A program made the position numbers and the translations under genes. From Sinorhizobium chiapasense (GTDB lineage: Bacteria > Pseudomonadota > Alphaproteobacteria > Rhizobiales > Rhizobiaceae): 64,000 nucleotides of DNA. Below, piece after piece: positions 19,256 through 27,759 of this stretch; the first letter of the stretch is position 1, and every line of letters starts with the position of its first letter. Location: contig NZ_CP133148.1 in NCBI RefSeq assembly GCF_036488675.1, positions 2,666,001 through 2,730,000 of the forward strand, written 5' to 3'. Under the pieces are notes generated by a model. The model was not told the origin of the DNA and ran no database searches. It worked only from the letters and a program-made list of their open reading frames with translations.

Positions 19256-19370
19256 CCCCTCACCCTAACCCTCTCCCCGCACGCGGGGAGAGGGGACTGG
19301 ACGGCGCGGCATATCCCTTCTCCCCGTCAAAACTGGGAGAAGGTGCCGGCAGGCGGATGAGGGGCAGTCA
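19256..19370. repeat. Rhizobial intergenic palindromes
   Basis: CCCTCACCCTAACCCTCTCCCCG...CGGGGAGAGGGG is followed by CTTCTCCCCGTC...GGGAGAAGG and GGCGGATGAGGGGC, the same two-hairpin design as at 6438. It separates the two oxidoreductase genes from the MttB-like gene and may reduce or stabilise distal transcript. Confidence 0.72.
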
Positions 19371-19373
19371 TTT

Positions 19374-21821
19374 TCAGGCTCGCACCCGCTCCGCCTTCGG
19401 ATCGTACATGGGCTTCAGCGAAGCCTCGGCCTTAACCCTCGTTCCGGCGATTTCGATCTCGTAGCTCGATGCCAGCACGTCCGCCTCGCTCTCACCCGCG
19501 CAAGGCACGTAGCCGAGCCCGACTGCGCCGCCGAGATGATGACCGTAATTGCCCGAGGTGATCGTGCCGACGATCTCGCCGTCGCGGACGATCGCCTCGT
19601 TGTGGAAGAGCAAGGGTTCGGGATCGGCGAGCCTGAACTGCAGCAGCCGGCGCGCCAAGCCCTTGTTCTGCTTGGCAAGCACGGCCTCACGGCCGATGAA
19701 ATCACCCTTGTCGGCCTTCACTGCGAAGCCGAGACCGGCTTCCAGCACATGATCCTCGTCGGTGATGTCGTGTCCGAAATGGCGGAACGCCTTTTCGATC
19801 CGGCAACTGTCGAGCGTGTGCAAGCCGCAAAGCTTGAGCCCGACATCGCCGCCTGCAGCCCCCAGCGTCTCGAACACATGTGCTGCCTGGTCGGTCGAGA
19901 CGTAAAGCTCCCAGCCGAGTTCGCCGACATAGGTCACCCGGTGGGCACGGGCGAGACCCATGCCGATCTCGATTTCACGCGCCGTGCCGAAGGGATGCGC
20001 CTGATTGGAAAAGTCGTTCGGGCTCACCTTCTGCATCAGTTCGCGCGCCTTCGGTCCCATCACGCAAAGCACGCTTTCGGCAGCCGTGACATCGGCAACC
20101 ACCACGAAGTCATCGCGAACATGCTTGCGCAGCCAGGCGAGGTCGCGCTGCAGCGTCGCGCCAGGTACGATGAGGAAGAAGGCGGTTTCCGAAAGTCGGG
20201 TGACTGTAAGGTCGCTCTCGATGCCGCCCCGCGCGTTCAGCATCTGCGTGTAGACTATCCGGCCCGGCTCGACGTTCATCTCGTTGGCGCAGAGCCGCTG
20301 CAGGAAGGAGAGCACGTCTCGCCCTTCGACCCGGATCTTGCCGAACGACGTCATGTCGAAAAGACCGACGCCGCCGCGAACCGCAAGATGCTCGGCCTTC
20401 TGGTTCTCGAACCAGTTCTGACGCTTCCACGAATAGCGATATTCGCGCTCCTGTCCTTCGTTGGCGAACCAGTTGGCGCGCTCCCAGCCCGCCACCTCGC
20501 CGAAGACCGCGCCGCGGGCCTTCAGATGTTCATGGAGGGGCGAACGGCGGACGCCGCGTGCCGTCGCCATCTGGCGATAGGGGAAATGATCGGCGTAGAG
20601 CAGGCCAAGCGTTTCAGAAACGCGCGCCTTGAGGTAGCTGCGGTTCTTCTGGAACGGCTGCGCGCGGCGAATATCGACCTCCCAGAGGTCGAAGGGCGGC
20701 TCGCCGTCGTTCATCCATTGCGCCAGCGCCATACCGGCGCCGCCAGAGGAAACGATGCCGATCGAATTGTAGCCGGCGGCGACCCAATAGCCTTTGAGCT
20801 CAGGCGCCTCGCCGAGATAGTAGCGGTCGTCAGGGGTGAAACTCTCGGGTCCGTTGAAGAAGGTGTGGATGCCCGCCGTTTCCAGCATCGGCATGCGATT
20901 GACCGCCATTTCGAGGATGGGTGCGAAATGGTCGAAATCCTCCGGCAGCTGGTCGAAGCAGAAGTCCTCGCGGATGCCGTCCATGCCCCAAGGCTTGGCA
21001 TGGAGCTCGAAGGCGCCGACCAACATCTTGCCGGCATCTTCCTTGTAATAGGTGCACTCGTCCGGCACGCGCAGCACCGGTAGGCGCGTCAAGCCGGGAA
21101 TCGCCTCGGTGACGATATAGAAATGCTCGCAGGCATGGAGCGGCACGGTCACGCCTGACTGGCGCGCCACTTCCCTGCCCCACATGCCGGCGCAGTTGAC
21201 GACATGCTCAGTTTCGATCGTGAAGCTCTCGCCGTTCTGCTCGCAGGTGACGCCAGTGACGCGGCCGTCTTTCCTCAGAACGGACGTGACCTTTACGCCC
21301 TCGATGATCTTCGCGCCGTTCTGGCGGGCGCCCTTGGCAAGCGCCATCGCGATATTGGCCGGATCGCACTGTCCGTCGAGCGGCAGATGCACCGCCGCCT
21401 TGACGTCGGACGTATTGAGATGCGGGTACATCGCCTTCACCTCGTCCGGCGTGATCTCGCGAACATCGACGTTGAACGCCCGGGCGAGAGAGGCCTGGCG
21501 GTAGATCTCTTCCTTGCGCTCGTCCGTCAGAGCGACCGTAATCGACCCGTTCTGGCGCATGCCGGTGGCAATACCGGTTTCGGCCTCCAGCTTGACATAG
21601 AGGTCGGCCGAATATTTCGCGAGCCGCGTCATGTTCTGCGAGGCGCGCAGCTGGCCGATCAGCCCAGCCGCATGCCAGGTTGTGCCGGAGGTCAATTGCT
21701 TGCGCTCAAGCAGTACGACGTCGGTCCAGCCGAGTTTCGACAGGTGATAGGCGACCGAGCAGCCGGAAACGCCACCACCGATGATGACCACGCGCGCCTT
21801 TGGGGGAATGGGCTTCGTCAT
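19374..21821 (-). CDS. FAD-dependent demethylating oxidoreductase with GcvT domain (sarcosine/dimethylglycine dehydrogenase-like), copy 2
   Basis: An 815-residue two-part enzyme. The N-terminal DAO domain has the FAD dinucleotide motif GGGVSG (residues 15-20), and TTWHAAG carries His50, the position that holds covalent FAD in mammalian sarcosine/dimethylglycine dehydrogenases. From about residue 430 an aminomethyltransferase (GcvT-like) domain accepts formaldehyde onto tetrahydrofolate (FDMTSFGKIRVEGRDVL, YVGELGWELYV, RIEKAFRHFGHDI). It should oxidatively remove an N-methyl group from an amino-acid-like substrate and make methylene-THF. Its ATG overlaps the stop of the upstream paralogue by 4 bp. 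Confidence 0.88.
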   Translation of the reverse strand: MTKPIPPKARVVIIGGGVSGCSVAYHLSKLGWTDVVLLERKQLTSGTTWHAAGLIGQLRASQNMTRLAKYSADLYVKLEAETGIATGMRQNGSITVALTDERKEEIYRQASLARAFNVDVREITPDEVKAMYPHLNTSDVKAAVHLPLDGQCDPANIAMALAKGARQNGAKIIEGVKVTSVLRKDGRVTGVTCEQNGESFTIETEHVVNCAGMWGREVARQSGVTVPLHACEHFYIVTEAIPGLTRLPVLRVPDECTYYKEDAGKMLVGAFELHAKPWGMDGIREDFCFDQLPEDFDHFAPILEMAVNRMPMLETAGIHTFFNGPESFTPDDRYYLGEAPELKGYWVAAGYNSIGIVSSGGAGMALAQWMNDGEPPFDLWEVDIRRAQPFQKNRSYLKARVSETLGLLYADHFPYRQMATARGVRRSPLHEHLKARGAVFGEVAGWERANWFANEGQEREYRYSWKRQNWFENQKAEHLAVRGGVGLFDMTSFGKIRVEGRDVLSFLQRLCANEMNVEPGRIVYTQMLNARGGIESDLTVTRLSETAFFLIVPGATLQRDLAWLRKHVRDDFVVVADVTAAESVLCVMGPKARELMQKVSPNDFSNQAHPFGTAREIEIGMGLARAHRVTYVGELGWELYVSTDQAAHVFETLGAAGGDVGLKLCGLHTLDSCRIEKAFRHFGHDITDEDHVLEAGLGFAVKADKGDFIGREAVLAKQNKGLARRLLQFRLADPEPLLFHNEAIVRDGEIVGTITSGNYGHHLGGAVGLGYVPCAGESEADVLASSYEIEIAGTRVKAEASLKPMYDPKAERVRA

Positions 21822-24265
21822 GCTCTCAGTCTTTCATTCGAGGGGTCCCAGAGCGGTTGGTCCGGCTGAACGACCGCCTTGAAGCGGTCGCCGAAAATCT
21901 CGACCTCGATTTCCTTGCCGGCGACCGCGAGATCGGCGCGCAGCATGCCGAGCGCGATCGATTTGCCGACGCGATAGCCCCAGTTTCCGGAGGTCGTCTC
22001 ACCGACCACCTCGCCGCCCGACCAGAGCGTCGACATGTAGGGCGCGTCGGATTCGCCGGCATCAACAGTCAGGGTGACGAAGCGCTTGCTGACGCCCTGC
22101 TGCTTCTCGCGCTCCAGCGACGCCTTGCCCTTGAATGCCGGTTTGGACCAATCGACGAAGCGTTCGAGCCCGCCCTGCAGGATCGTATAGTCGGTCGACA
22201 AATCACCCTTCCAGGCGCGGTAGCCCTTTTCGATGCGCAGGCTGTCGAGCGCCTCCATTCCGAAGGGTTTGAGACCGTGTTTCTGGCCGGCCGCCCAAAC
22301 CACGTCGAAGATCGCGGTCGTGTCGTCCACCTTCGTGTGGATCTCCCAGCCGAGTTCTCCGGCAAAGGAGACCCGAACAAGTCGGCAATAACGCCCGGCG
22401 ATTTGCGCCGTCTGGTGAGTGAGCCAGCCTTTCGAAAGGTTGGCGTCGGAAACCTCGGCAAGGATGTCGCGCGATTTCGGGCCTGTCAGAATCTGGCAGG
22501 AGAAATTCGCTGTCACATCGTCAAGCGTGAAGGCCGCGTCCGCCGGGCGGTGTTTCTTCAGCCACTCGAAATCATGCCATTGCGCAGTCGCCGCGGTGAT
22601 CAGGAAGAAGAAGTCCTCCTCGATCGCCATCACGGACATTTCGGTAACGATGCGCCCCTTGTCGTCGGCGAAATAGGCAAGGCCGATGCGTCCCGCCTTC
22701 GGCACGCGGCCGGTGATCAGGCCGGTCAGCCATTCCCGCGCGCCCTCGCCCTTGACGCGGAACCGCGAAAAGCCCGGCAGGTCGAGGATACCGGCTGCAT
22801 CGCGCACCGCCAGGCATTCCTCCTCGATGCGCCTCGCCCACGGCCCCTCGCGGCCCCAGGTCTGCGTCGCTTCCTCGGAGAGGTCGTCGCCCGGCTTCGC
22901 GTACCACATGGCCCGCTCCCAGCCGTTATAGGGCTTGAACTGGGCGCCGAGCACGGCGATGCGGTCGTGGATCGGCGACAGCTTCTTGCCGCGCCCCGCC
23001 GGCCAGTAATGCTTCGGGAAATGCATCGCATATTCGTGGCCGTAGATTTCCATGCCCTTGGCGGTGCAATAATCCTCATCGGTATAGTCGGTGTAGCGGC
23101 GCGGGTCGCAGGACCACATGTCCCATTCCGTCTGGCCTTCCGTCACCCATTCGGCGAGCACTTTGCCGGCCCCGCCCGCCTGGCAGATGCCGAAGGTGAA
23201 GACGCAGGCCTCGAAAGCGTTCGGCACGCCGGGCATCGGCCCGATCAGCGGGTTGCCGTCCGGCGCATAGGGAATTGGCCCGTTGATCACGCGCGACAGG
23301 CCCGCGGTGCCGAGGATGGGCATCCGCTCGACGGCGTCGTTCAGATACCATTCCAGCCGGTCGAGGTCGTCGGGGAAAAGCTGGAACGAAAAATCCTCCG
23401 GCATCGGATCGTCCGGCGTCGTCCAGTGCGCCCGGCAATTCTTCTCGTAAGGCCCGAGATTCATGCCGTATTTCTCCTGCCGGAGATAATAGGACGAATC
23501 GACGTCGCGGAGCAGCGGCAGCTTGTGCCCCGCCTCCTTCGACCAGGCGGCAAGTTCCGGGATCTCGTCGAAGAGAATGTATTGATGGCTCATCACCATC
23601 ATCGGCACGTCGCGGCCGAACATCTTGCCGACTTCGCGGGCATAGTAGCCGGCGGCGTTGACGACATATTCGCAGCGGATCTCGCCCTGCGGCGTGACGA
23701 TTACCCATTCATCGTTTTCGCGGCGCGCGCCCGTTACCGGACAGAAACGGATAATCTTTGCGCCTAAATCGCGCGCACCCTTCGCGAGCGCCTGGGTGAG
23801 CTGCGCCGGGTCGATATCGCCGTCATAGGGATCGTAGAGCGCGCCGGTCAGCTCGTGGGTTTCGAGGAAAGGATAACGGCCGCGCATCTCGTCCGGGGTA
23901 AGGGTGTCGAGATCCATGCCCTGGTAGCGGCCCATACCGACGACGCGCTTGAACTCCTGCAGACGTTCCTTCGAATGGCCGAGGCGGATCGACCCGGTGA
24001 CGTGGTAGTTCATCGGATAATCGACCAGCGCTCCGAGGTCGCGGTAGAGCGAAGCCGAATAGCGCTGCATGTTCATGATCGACCACGACGACGAGAAGGT
24101 CGGCACATTGCCGGCCGCATGCCAGGTCGAGCCTGCGGTCAGCTCGTTCTTCTCCAGAAGCACGCAGTCCGTCCAGCCGGCCTTGGCAAGATGATAGAGC
24201 GAGGAGGCGCCGACCGCTCCCCCGCCGATGATCACGACGCGCGCGTGAGACGGCAAATTCGACAT
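21818..24265 (-). CDS. FAD-dependent demethylating oxidoreductase with GcvT domain, copy 1
   Basis: Also 815 residues and a paralogue of the next gene: FAD motif GGGAVG (14-19), His49 in STWHAAG, and a C-terminal GcvT-like folate domain (DLPGFSRFRVKGEGARE, FAGELGWEIH, RIEKGYRAWKGDL). The two copies are clearly diverged (for example NVPTFSSSWSIM against LIGQLRASQNM beside the flavin site), suggesting successive demethylations or different substrates rather than redundancy. It is the first gene of the leftward operon and is divergent from the LysR gene at 24392. Confidence 0.88.
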   Translation of the reverse strand: MSNLPSHARVVIIGGGAVGASSLYHLAKAGWTDCVLLEKNELTAGSTWHAAGNVPTFSSSWSIMNMQRYSASLYRDLGALVDYPMNYHVTGSIRLGHSKERLQEFKRVVGMGRYQGMDLDTLTPDEMRGRYPFLETHELTGALYDPYDGDIDPAQLTQALAKGARDLGAKIIRFCPVTGARRENDEWVIVTPQGEIRCEYVVNAAGYYAREVGKMFGRDVPMMVMSHQYILFDEIPELAAWSKEAGHKLPLLRDVDSSYYLRQEKYGMNLGPYEKNCRAHWTTPDDPMPEDFSFQLFPDDLDRLEWYLNDAVERMPILGTAGLSRVINGPIPYAPDGNPLIGPMPGVPNAFEACVFTFGICQAGGAGKVLAEWVTEGQTEWDMWSCDPRRYTDYTDEDYCTAKGMEIYGHEYAMHFPKHYWPAGRGKKLSPIHDRIAVLGAQFKPYNGWERAMWYAKPGDDLSEEATQTWGREGPWARRIEEECLAVRDAAGILDLPGFSRFRVKGEGAREWLTGLITGRVPKAGRIGLAYFADDKGRIVTEMSVMAIEEDFFFLITAATAQWHDFEWLKKHRPADAAFTLDDVTANFSCQILTGPKSRDILAEVSDANLSKGWLTHQTAQIAGRYCRLVRVSFAGELGWEIHTKVDDTTAIFDVVWAAGQKHGLKPFGMEALDSLRIEKGYRAWKGDLSTDYTILQGGLERFVDWSKPAFKGKASLEREKQQGVSKRFVTLTVDAGESDAPYMSTLWSGGEVVGETTSGNWGYRVGKSIALGMLRADLAVAGKEIEVEIFGDRFKAVVQPDQPLWDPSNERLRA

Positions 24266-24339
24266 GCGTAGTTCCCTCTTTTGAGGGGATATTTGACGAG
24301 GAGCGTAAGGCTATCAAGCAGCGGAACTAGGTTTTATTG

Positions 24340-24354
24340 ATCGAGATTTTCGAT
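24340..24354. promoter_or_regulatory. Candidate LysR-binding site
   Basis: ATCGAGATTTTCGAT is a perfect interrupted dyad (ATCGA-N5-TCGAT) fitting the T-N11-A rule of LysR-type boxes. It is centred in the 126 bp between the divergent LysR gene and the demethylase operon. Confidence 0.6.
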
Positions 24355-24391
24355 TAGGCTCGCCGTGTTTTAGAGGCAGCGTGTCGCAAAG

Positions 24392-25255
24392 ATGCAAGTT
24401 GAACTGATCGAGACATTTCTGGACCTGATGGAAACGCGGAGCTTCAACCGCACGGCCGAGCGGCTGAACATCACGCAGTCGACCGTTTCGCATCGCGTGA
24501 AGGCGCTGGAGGCGCAGTTCAACCGCAAGCTTTTCACCCGCAGTAAGGGCGGCACCGTGCCGACGGCTTCAGGTCTGCGTTTTCTAGACTACGCAAAAGC
24601 GCTTCAAAATCAATGGCATGAAGCGACGCGCGCGGTTGCCAGTGCCGGCGCTTTCGAGCGTTCGATGCGGCTCGGGATCCAGCACGATCTCGCCGAGACC
24701 CTTGCTGGCGACTGGCTGGCCGCCATCCGCCGCGAGTTGCCACAGACCGAAATTTATATGGAGGCGGATTATTCCAACCAGATGAACCGCGATCTCGCGG
24801 CCGGGGAACTTGACCTCGCGATCCTTTATACGCCCCACTACCTACCCGATCTTCACTACGAACGGATCGGCGAACTGCATTACAAGCTGGTCAGCACGCA
24901 AGCCTGCGACATAGCCCGCGTGAAGCCGGAGACCTATATCCGCTCCAGCTATTCGCCGGCCTTCGACCGCGCCCATCGCCTCGCCCTGCCGCATCTCTCC
25001 GCCGCCCCGCTCGCGGCGGGGCAGAACATGGCGATCACCGGCCTGCTTCGCGCACTTGGCGGGGCCGCCTATGTCACCGGCGCGACCGCAGCACGGCTTG
25101 CCGAACTCGGCGTTGCGACCGCGGTCGCCGACGCCCCGGTCATTCCGCAAACCATCTATGCCGCGACCAGCCTTCGCACGCGCCATGCTCATCAGCACCG
25201 CAAGATCATCGGTGCCATGGAGCTGCTGCTCTCGCCGGCGCCGGTGCCGGAGTAG
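24392..25255 (+). CDS. LysR-family regulator of the demethylase/MttB operon (inferred)
   Basis: A 287-residue LysR-type regulator. The helix-turn-helix is ETFLDLMETRSFNRTAERLNITQSTVSHRVKALEAQF (about residues 5-41), followed by the effector domain, a little short at its C-terminus. It is transcribed divergently from the operon starting at 24265, with a T-N11-A dyad in between, the classic layout for autorepression and effector-dependent activation. The inducer would be the methylated amine, an inference from context. Confidence 0.85.
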   Translation: MQVELIETFLDLMETRSFNRTAERLNITQSTVSHRVKALEAQFNRKLFTRSKGGTVPTASGLRFLDYAKALQNQWHEATRAVASAGAFERSMRLGIQHDLAETLAGDWLAAIRRELPQTEIYMEADYSNQMNRDLAAGELDLAILYTPHYLPDLHYERIGELHYKLVSTQACDIARVKPETYIRSSYSPAFDRAHRLALPHLSAAPLAAGQNMAITGLLRALGGAAYVTGATAARLAELGVATAVADAPVIPQTIYAATSLRTRHAHQHRKIIGAMELLLSPAPVPE

Positions 25256-25269
25256 ACAAGTCGAAATCG

Positions 25270-26955
25270 TCAGAACTTGCCCTTGAACTGCGCCTTCAGC
25301 CGCGTGACGTCCTCAGGTCTGACCGCCGTCGGATCGGTCACCGCCACCCAGGCGTCGATGTAGTGCTCCGGCGCGTAGACATGGCCGTAGCCGATCGGCG
25401 ACGTCGTCGCCAAAGCAATGTCGGCGAGAAGCTGCAGTCCGGTCACCACGGGAAACCAGCTTAGCGCCGGCGAGACATCGGGCCCCCGCGGCGCTTTCAT
25501 CCATTGCGGCTCGCGATAGAAGGAATGGGGATCGAAGAACGTCACCGGATCGCTCGCATATTGCAGATAGACGATCCGCATCGCGCCCCAGCGCGCGCCC
25601 GGAATATCAAGCGCATTCCGCTGGTTCGTGAAGCGGATGATCGAACTGTCCCGGTAGCGCGGCAGCCAGGCGGGGGACGCAGGATCGCGATCCGCCGTCA
25701 CCGATTGCCACAGCTCGCTCGGAAAGGGAGGCCCGCTCCAGAGCGCGCCCTGGAAGGGATCGCTTATGACGTCGAACAGATCAACCGACCCTTGCGAGTT
25801 CATCGCGCCAAGGCTCAGGCCGTGGAGATACAGCTTCGGCCGCCGGTCCTTCGGCAGCGTGCTCCAGTAGCTGTAGACCTCGTCAAACAGCGCATTGGCG
25901 GCGTCGGCCCCGTAGCCTGGCTCCACCAGCAGCGACAACCAGCTCGAGAGATAGGAATATTGGACCGCAACACTCGCGACATCGCCGTGCAGCAGGTATT
26001 CAACGGTATCGAGTGCCGCCGGATCGATCCAGCCGGTGCCGGTTGGAACGACGACGATCAGCGACTTGCGTTCGAAACCGCCGGCGCGCTTCAGCTCATC
26101 CAGGGCGAGCTTCGCCCGCTCCCTTGCGGAGTCGGCAGAATTCAGCCCCACATAGACCCGTACGGGCTCCCGCGCCTGACCGCGGAAGAAGGCGCCGATC
26201 TCGGCACCCTTGGGACCGGAAGCGATAAACTCACGGCCCCGCCGCCCAAGCTCATCCCAGTTGACCAGCGATGCGGCGCTGCCGGTCTTGGCCGGATCCG
26301 ATGGTGGTGGGACCTCTGCGTCGATATAGGCATCCAGCGTCTGGAACGAGCTGTCGGCGGCGCGCAATGCGAACTTGAAGATCAAGCCATCGGCCACGGA
26401 CCAGAAAAGTGCGATGGCTGCAAGCCCGCCGATCGCCCTCGCGATGGGTCGCGTAACGAGGCGTTCCAGCATGCGCGAGAGAAAATGGAATGTCAGCCGG
26501 AACAGCCGCGCCAGAAAGACGAGCACGACGAAGACCGACGCGGCGGCGAGACCGAGCTTCAAGGGTTCCGCCGTTTCGATCGGTTCGAGACCCATGATGT
26601 TGCGGACGGTGTTCTGCCATCCCGCGGTCTGCCACAGGAACACCGCAACTGCCGCGCCGCAGACGAGCCCCGCCACGATTTTCAAGGTACGTTGGCGCCG
26701 CAGGGAAGCGTCCGGAAGTTCGAAGAAGGACCAGAGCCAACGCAGGAACACGCCGATCGCATAACCGGCCGCGAGCGAAGAGCCAGATATCGCTCCCTGG
26801 ATCAAGTAGGGCCGCGGAATTAGACTCGGCGTCAGCGAAACGGCGAAGAACAGCACGCCGACGAGCAGCCCGGTCGCGGAAAACGAATCCCAGAAGCTTG
26901 CAGTATGGCTTGAGGGCCGCGGCTTCGACATGTCCGTCCGTTGAAGGTGTTCCAT
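25270..26955 (-). CDS. Membrane-bound alpha/beta hydrolase (PF10081/PF15420 type)
   Basis: A 561-residue protein. The N-terminal third holds about four to five membrane helices (TGLLVGVLFFAVSLTPSLI, IVAGLVCGAAVAVFLWQ, LGLAAASVFVVLVFLARL, IGGLAAIALFWSVADGLI). The C-terminal alpha/beta-hydrolase-like domain has HGLSLGAMNS as nucleophile elbow and VYAPEHYIDAWVAVT near the end with a candidate His. The architecture matches the Abhydrolase_9 family of unknown enzymatic role. The ATG at 26955 is preceded by GGAGGG; a GTG four codons upstream is less likely. It is monocistronic, with a RIME1 element just before its promoter. Confidence 0.85.
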   Translation of the reverse strand: MEHLQRTDMSKPRPSSHTASFWDSFSATGLLVGVLFFAVSLTPSLIPRPYLIQGAISGSSLAAGYAIGVFLRWLWSFFELPDASLRRQRTLKIVAGLVCGAAVAVFLWQTAGWQNTVRNIMGLEPIETAEPLKLGLAAASVFVVLVFLARLFRLTFHFLSRMLERLVTRPIARAIGGLAAIALFWSVADGLIFKFALRAADSSFQTLDAYIDAEVPPPSDPAKTGSAASLVNWDELGRRGREFIASGPKGAEIGAFFRGQAREPVRVYVGLNSADSARERAKLALDELKRAGGFERKSLIVVVPTGTGWIDPAALDTVEYLLHGDVASVAVQYSYLSSWLSLLVEPGYGADAANALFDEVYSYWSTLPKDRRPKLYLHGLSLGAMNSQGSVDLFDVISDPFQGALWSGPPFPSELWQSVTADRDPASPAWLPRYRDSSIIRFTNQRNALDIPGARWGAMRIVYLQYASDPVTFFDPHSFYREPQWMKAPRGPDVSPALSWFPVVTGLQLLADIALATTSPIGYGHVYAPEHYIDAWVAVTDPTAVRPEDVTRLKAQFKGKF

Positions 26956-26970
26956 GCGGCCCTCCACTCT

Positions 26971-27075
26971 ACAGCGCCGTGCGTCTTTTCAGACGCACAA
27001 AGGTCGCTGTAACACTTTGAATCGCTGCATGTTTTCATCCTTAAATCGAATACGATTTAAGGAAACATGCAGTAG
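26971..27075. repeat. RIME1-type element, copy 1
   Basis: A ~105 bp double palindrome. The first dyad is GTGCGTCTTTTCAGACGCAC. The second runs from CTGCATGTTTTCATCC to GGAAACATGCAG around a CTTAAATCG/CGATTTAAG centre. The same plan recurs at 33532, 53939, 59963 and 62476, matching the Rhizobium-specific intergenic mosaic element family. The remaining ~100 bp to 27175 shows no gene. Confidence 0.88.
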
Positions 27076-27175
27076 AGGCACTATCACCGGAATGTCCGGC
27101 GCGAGCGACATGCGCAGGGAGCAATGTCGCCTCGCACTCTCCTGCAGTCAATTGTTGCGGCCGGTGCGATGCAGC

Positions 27176-27634
27176 CTAAATGCGTCGCTCCTTGATCGTG
27201 TTCATCACGAAACTCGTCTCGATCGAAGCGACGCATTTCAACCGGGCGATCTTTTCCTTGATGAAGCGCTCATACTGTTCGAGCCCCGCACTCATCACTT
27301 TCAGAACATAATCGCGCGAGCCGGTGACAAGGTGGCATTCGAGCACCTCGTCCCAGCCGCGGATCGCCTCCTCGAACATCACGATTTCGTCCTCGTGCTG
27401 GCGGCTGAGCCGGACGGTGGCGATCGCCGTCATTGTCCAGCCTTCGATCGCCGGATCGACGAGCGCCGTATAACCGCGGATGACGCCGTTTTCCTCCAGC
27501 CGCCGCAGGCGCCTGAGGCAGGGCGAGGCCGACAACCCGACCCGCTCGGCGAGCTCGTTGTTCGTGATCCTGGCGTCGGCCAGCAGTTCCTTCAGAATCC
27601 GGCGATCCATTTCATCGGCAATTTTCTGCGTCAT
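27176..27634 (-). CDS. Lrp/AsnC-family regulator, likely of methionine gamma-lyase
   Basis: A 152-residue regulator with helix-turn-helix (MDRRILKELLADARITNNELAERVGLSASPCLRRLRRLEENGVI) and AsnC-type effector domain (IATVRLSRQHEDEI...GSRDYVLKVMSAGLEQYERF). The ATG at 27634 gives the standard N-terminus; an in-frame ATG at 27670 adds 12 odd residues. It is divergent from the gamma-lyase gene, the same arrangement as mdeR-mdeA of Pseudomonas putida, so it is probably the activator of that gene. Confidence 0.87.
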   Translation of the reverse strand: MTQKIADEMDRRILKELLADARITNNELAERVGLSASPCLRRLRRLEENGVIRGYTALVDPAIEGWTMTAIATVRLSRQHEDEIVMFEEAIRGWDEVLECHLVTGSRDYVLKVMSAGLEQYERFIKEKIARLKCVASIETSFVMNTIKERRI

Positions 27635-27659
27635 TTTTCTTCGGTTCCGGCAAATATTT

Positions 27660-27671
27660 GCGCCCATCAAA
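27660..27671. promoter_or_regulatory. Candidate Lrp-type operator
   Basis: GCAAATATTTGC is a perfect 12 bp palindrome in the divergent control region. A half-site GCAAATA repeats at 27693-27699, about three helical turns away, which suits an Lrp-type multimer. Confidence 0.5.
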
Positions 27672-27759
27672 GCGAAGTGATCGCAAATAGCAAGGATCGG
27701 TCCAAGCGTCTGATATAATTTGGCTGTTAGCGAATCCGCTTCGTTCGAGGAGAAAAGCC

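Noticed and set aside
17418..19268. 616-residue plus-strand frame across the MttB-like gene
   Set aside because: An antisense shadow with no recognisable domain, while the minus strand encodes a full-length MttB-superfamily protein.
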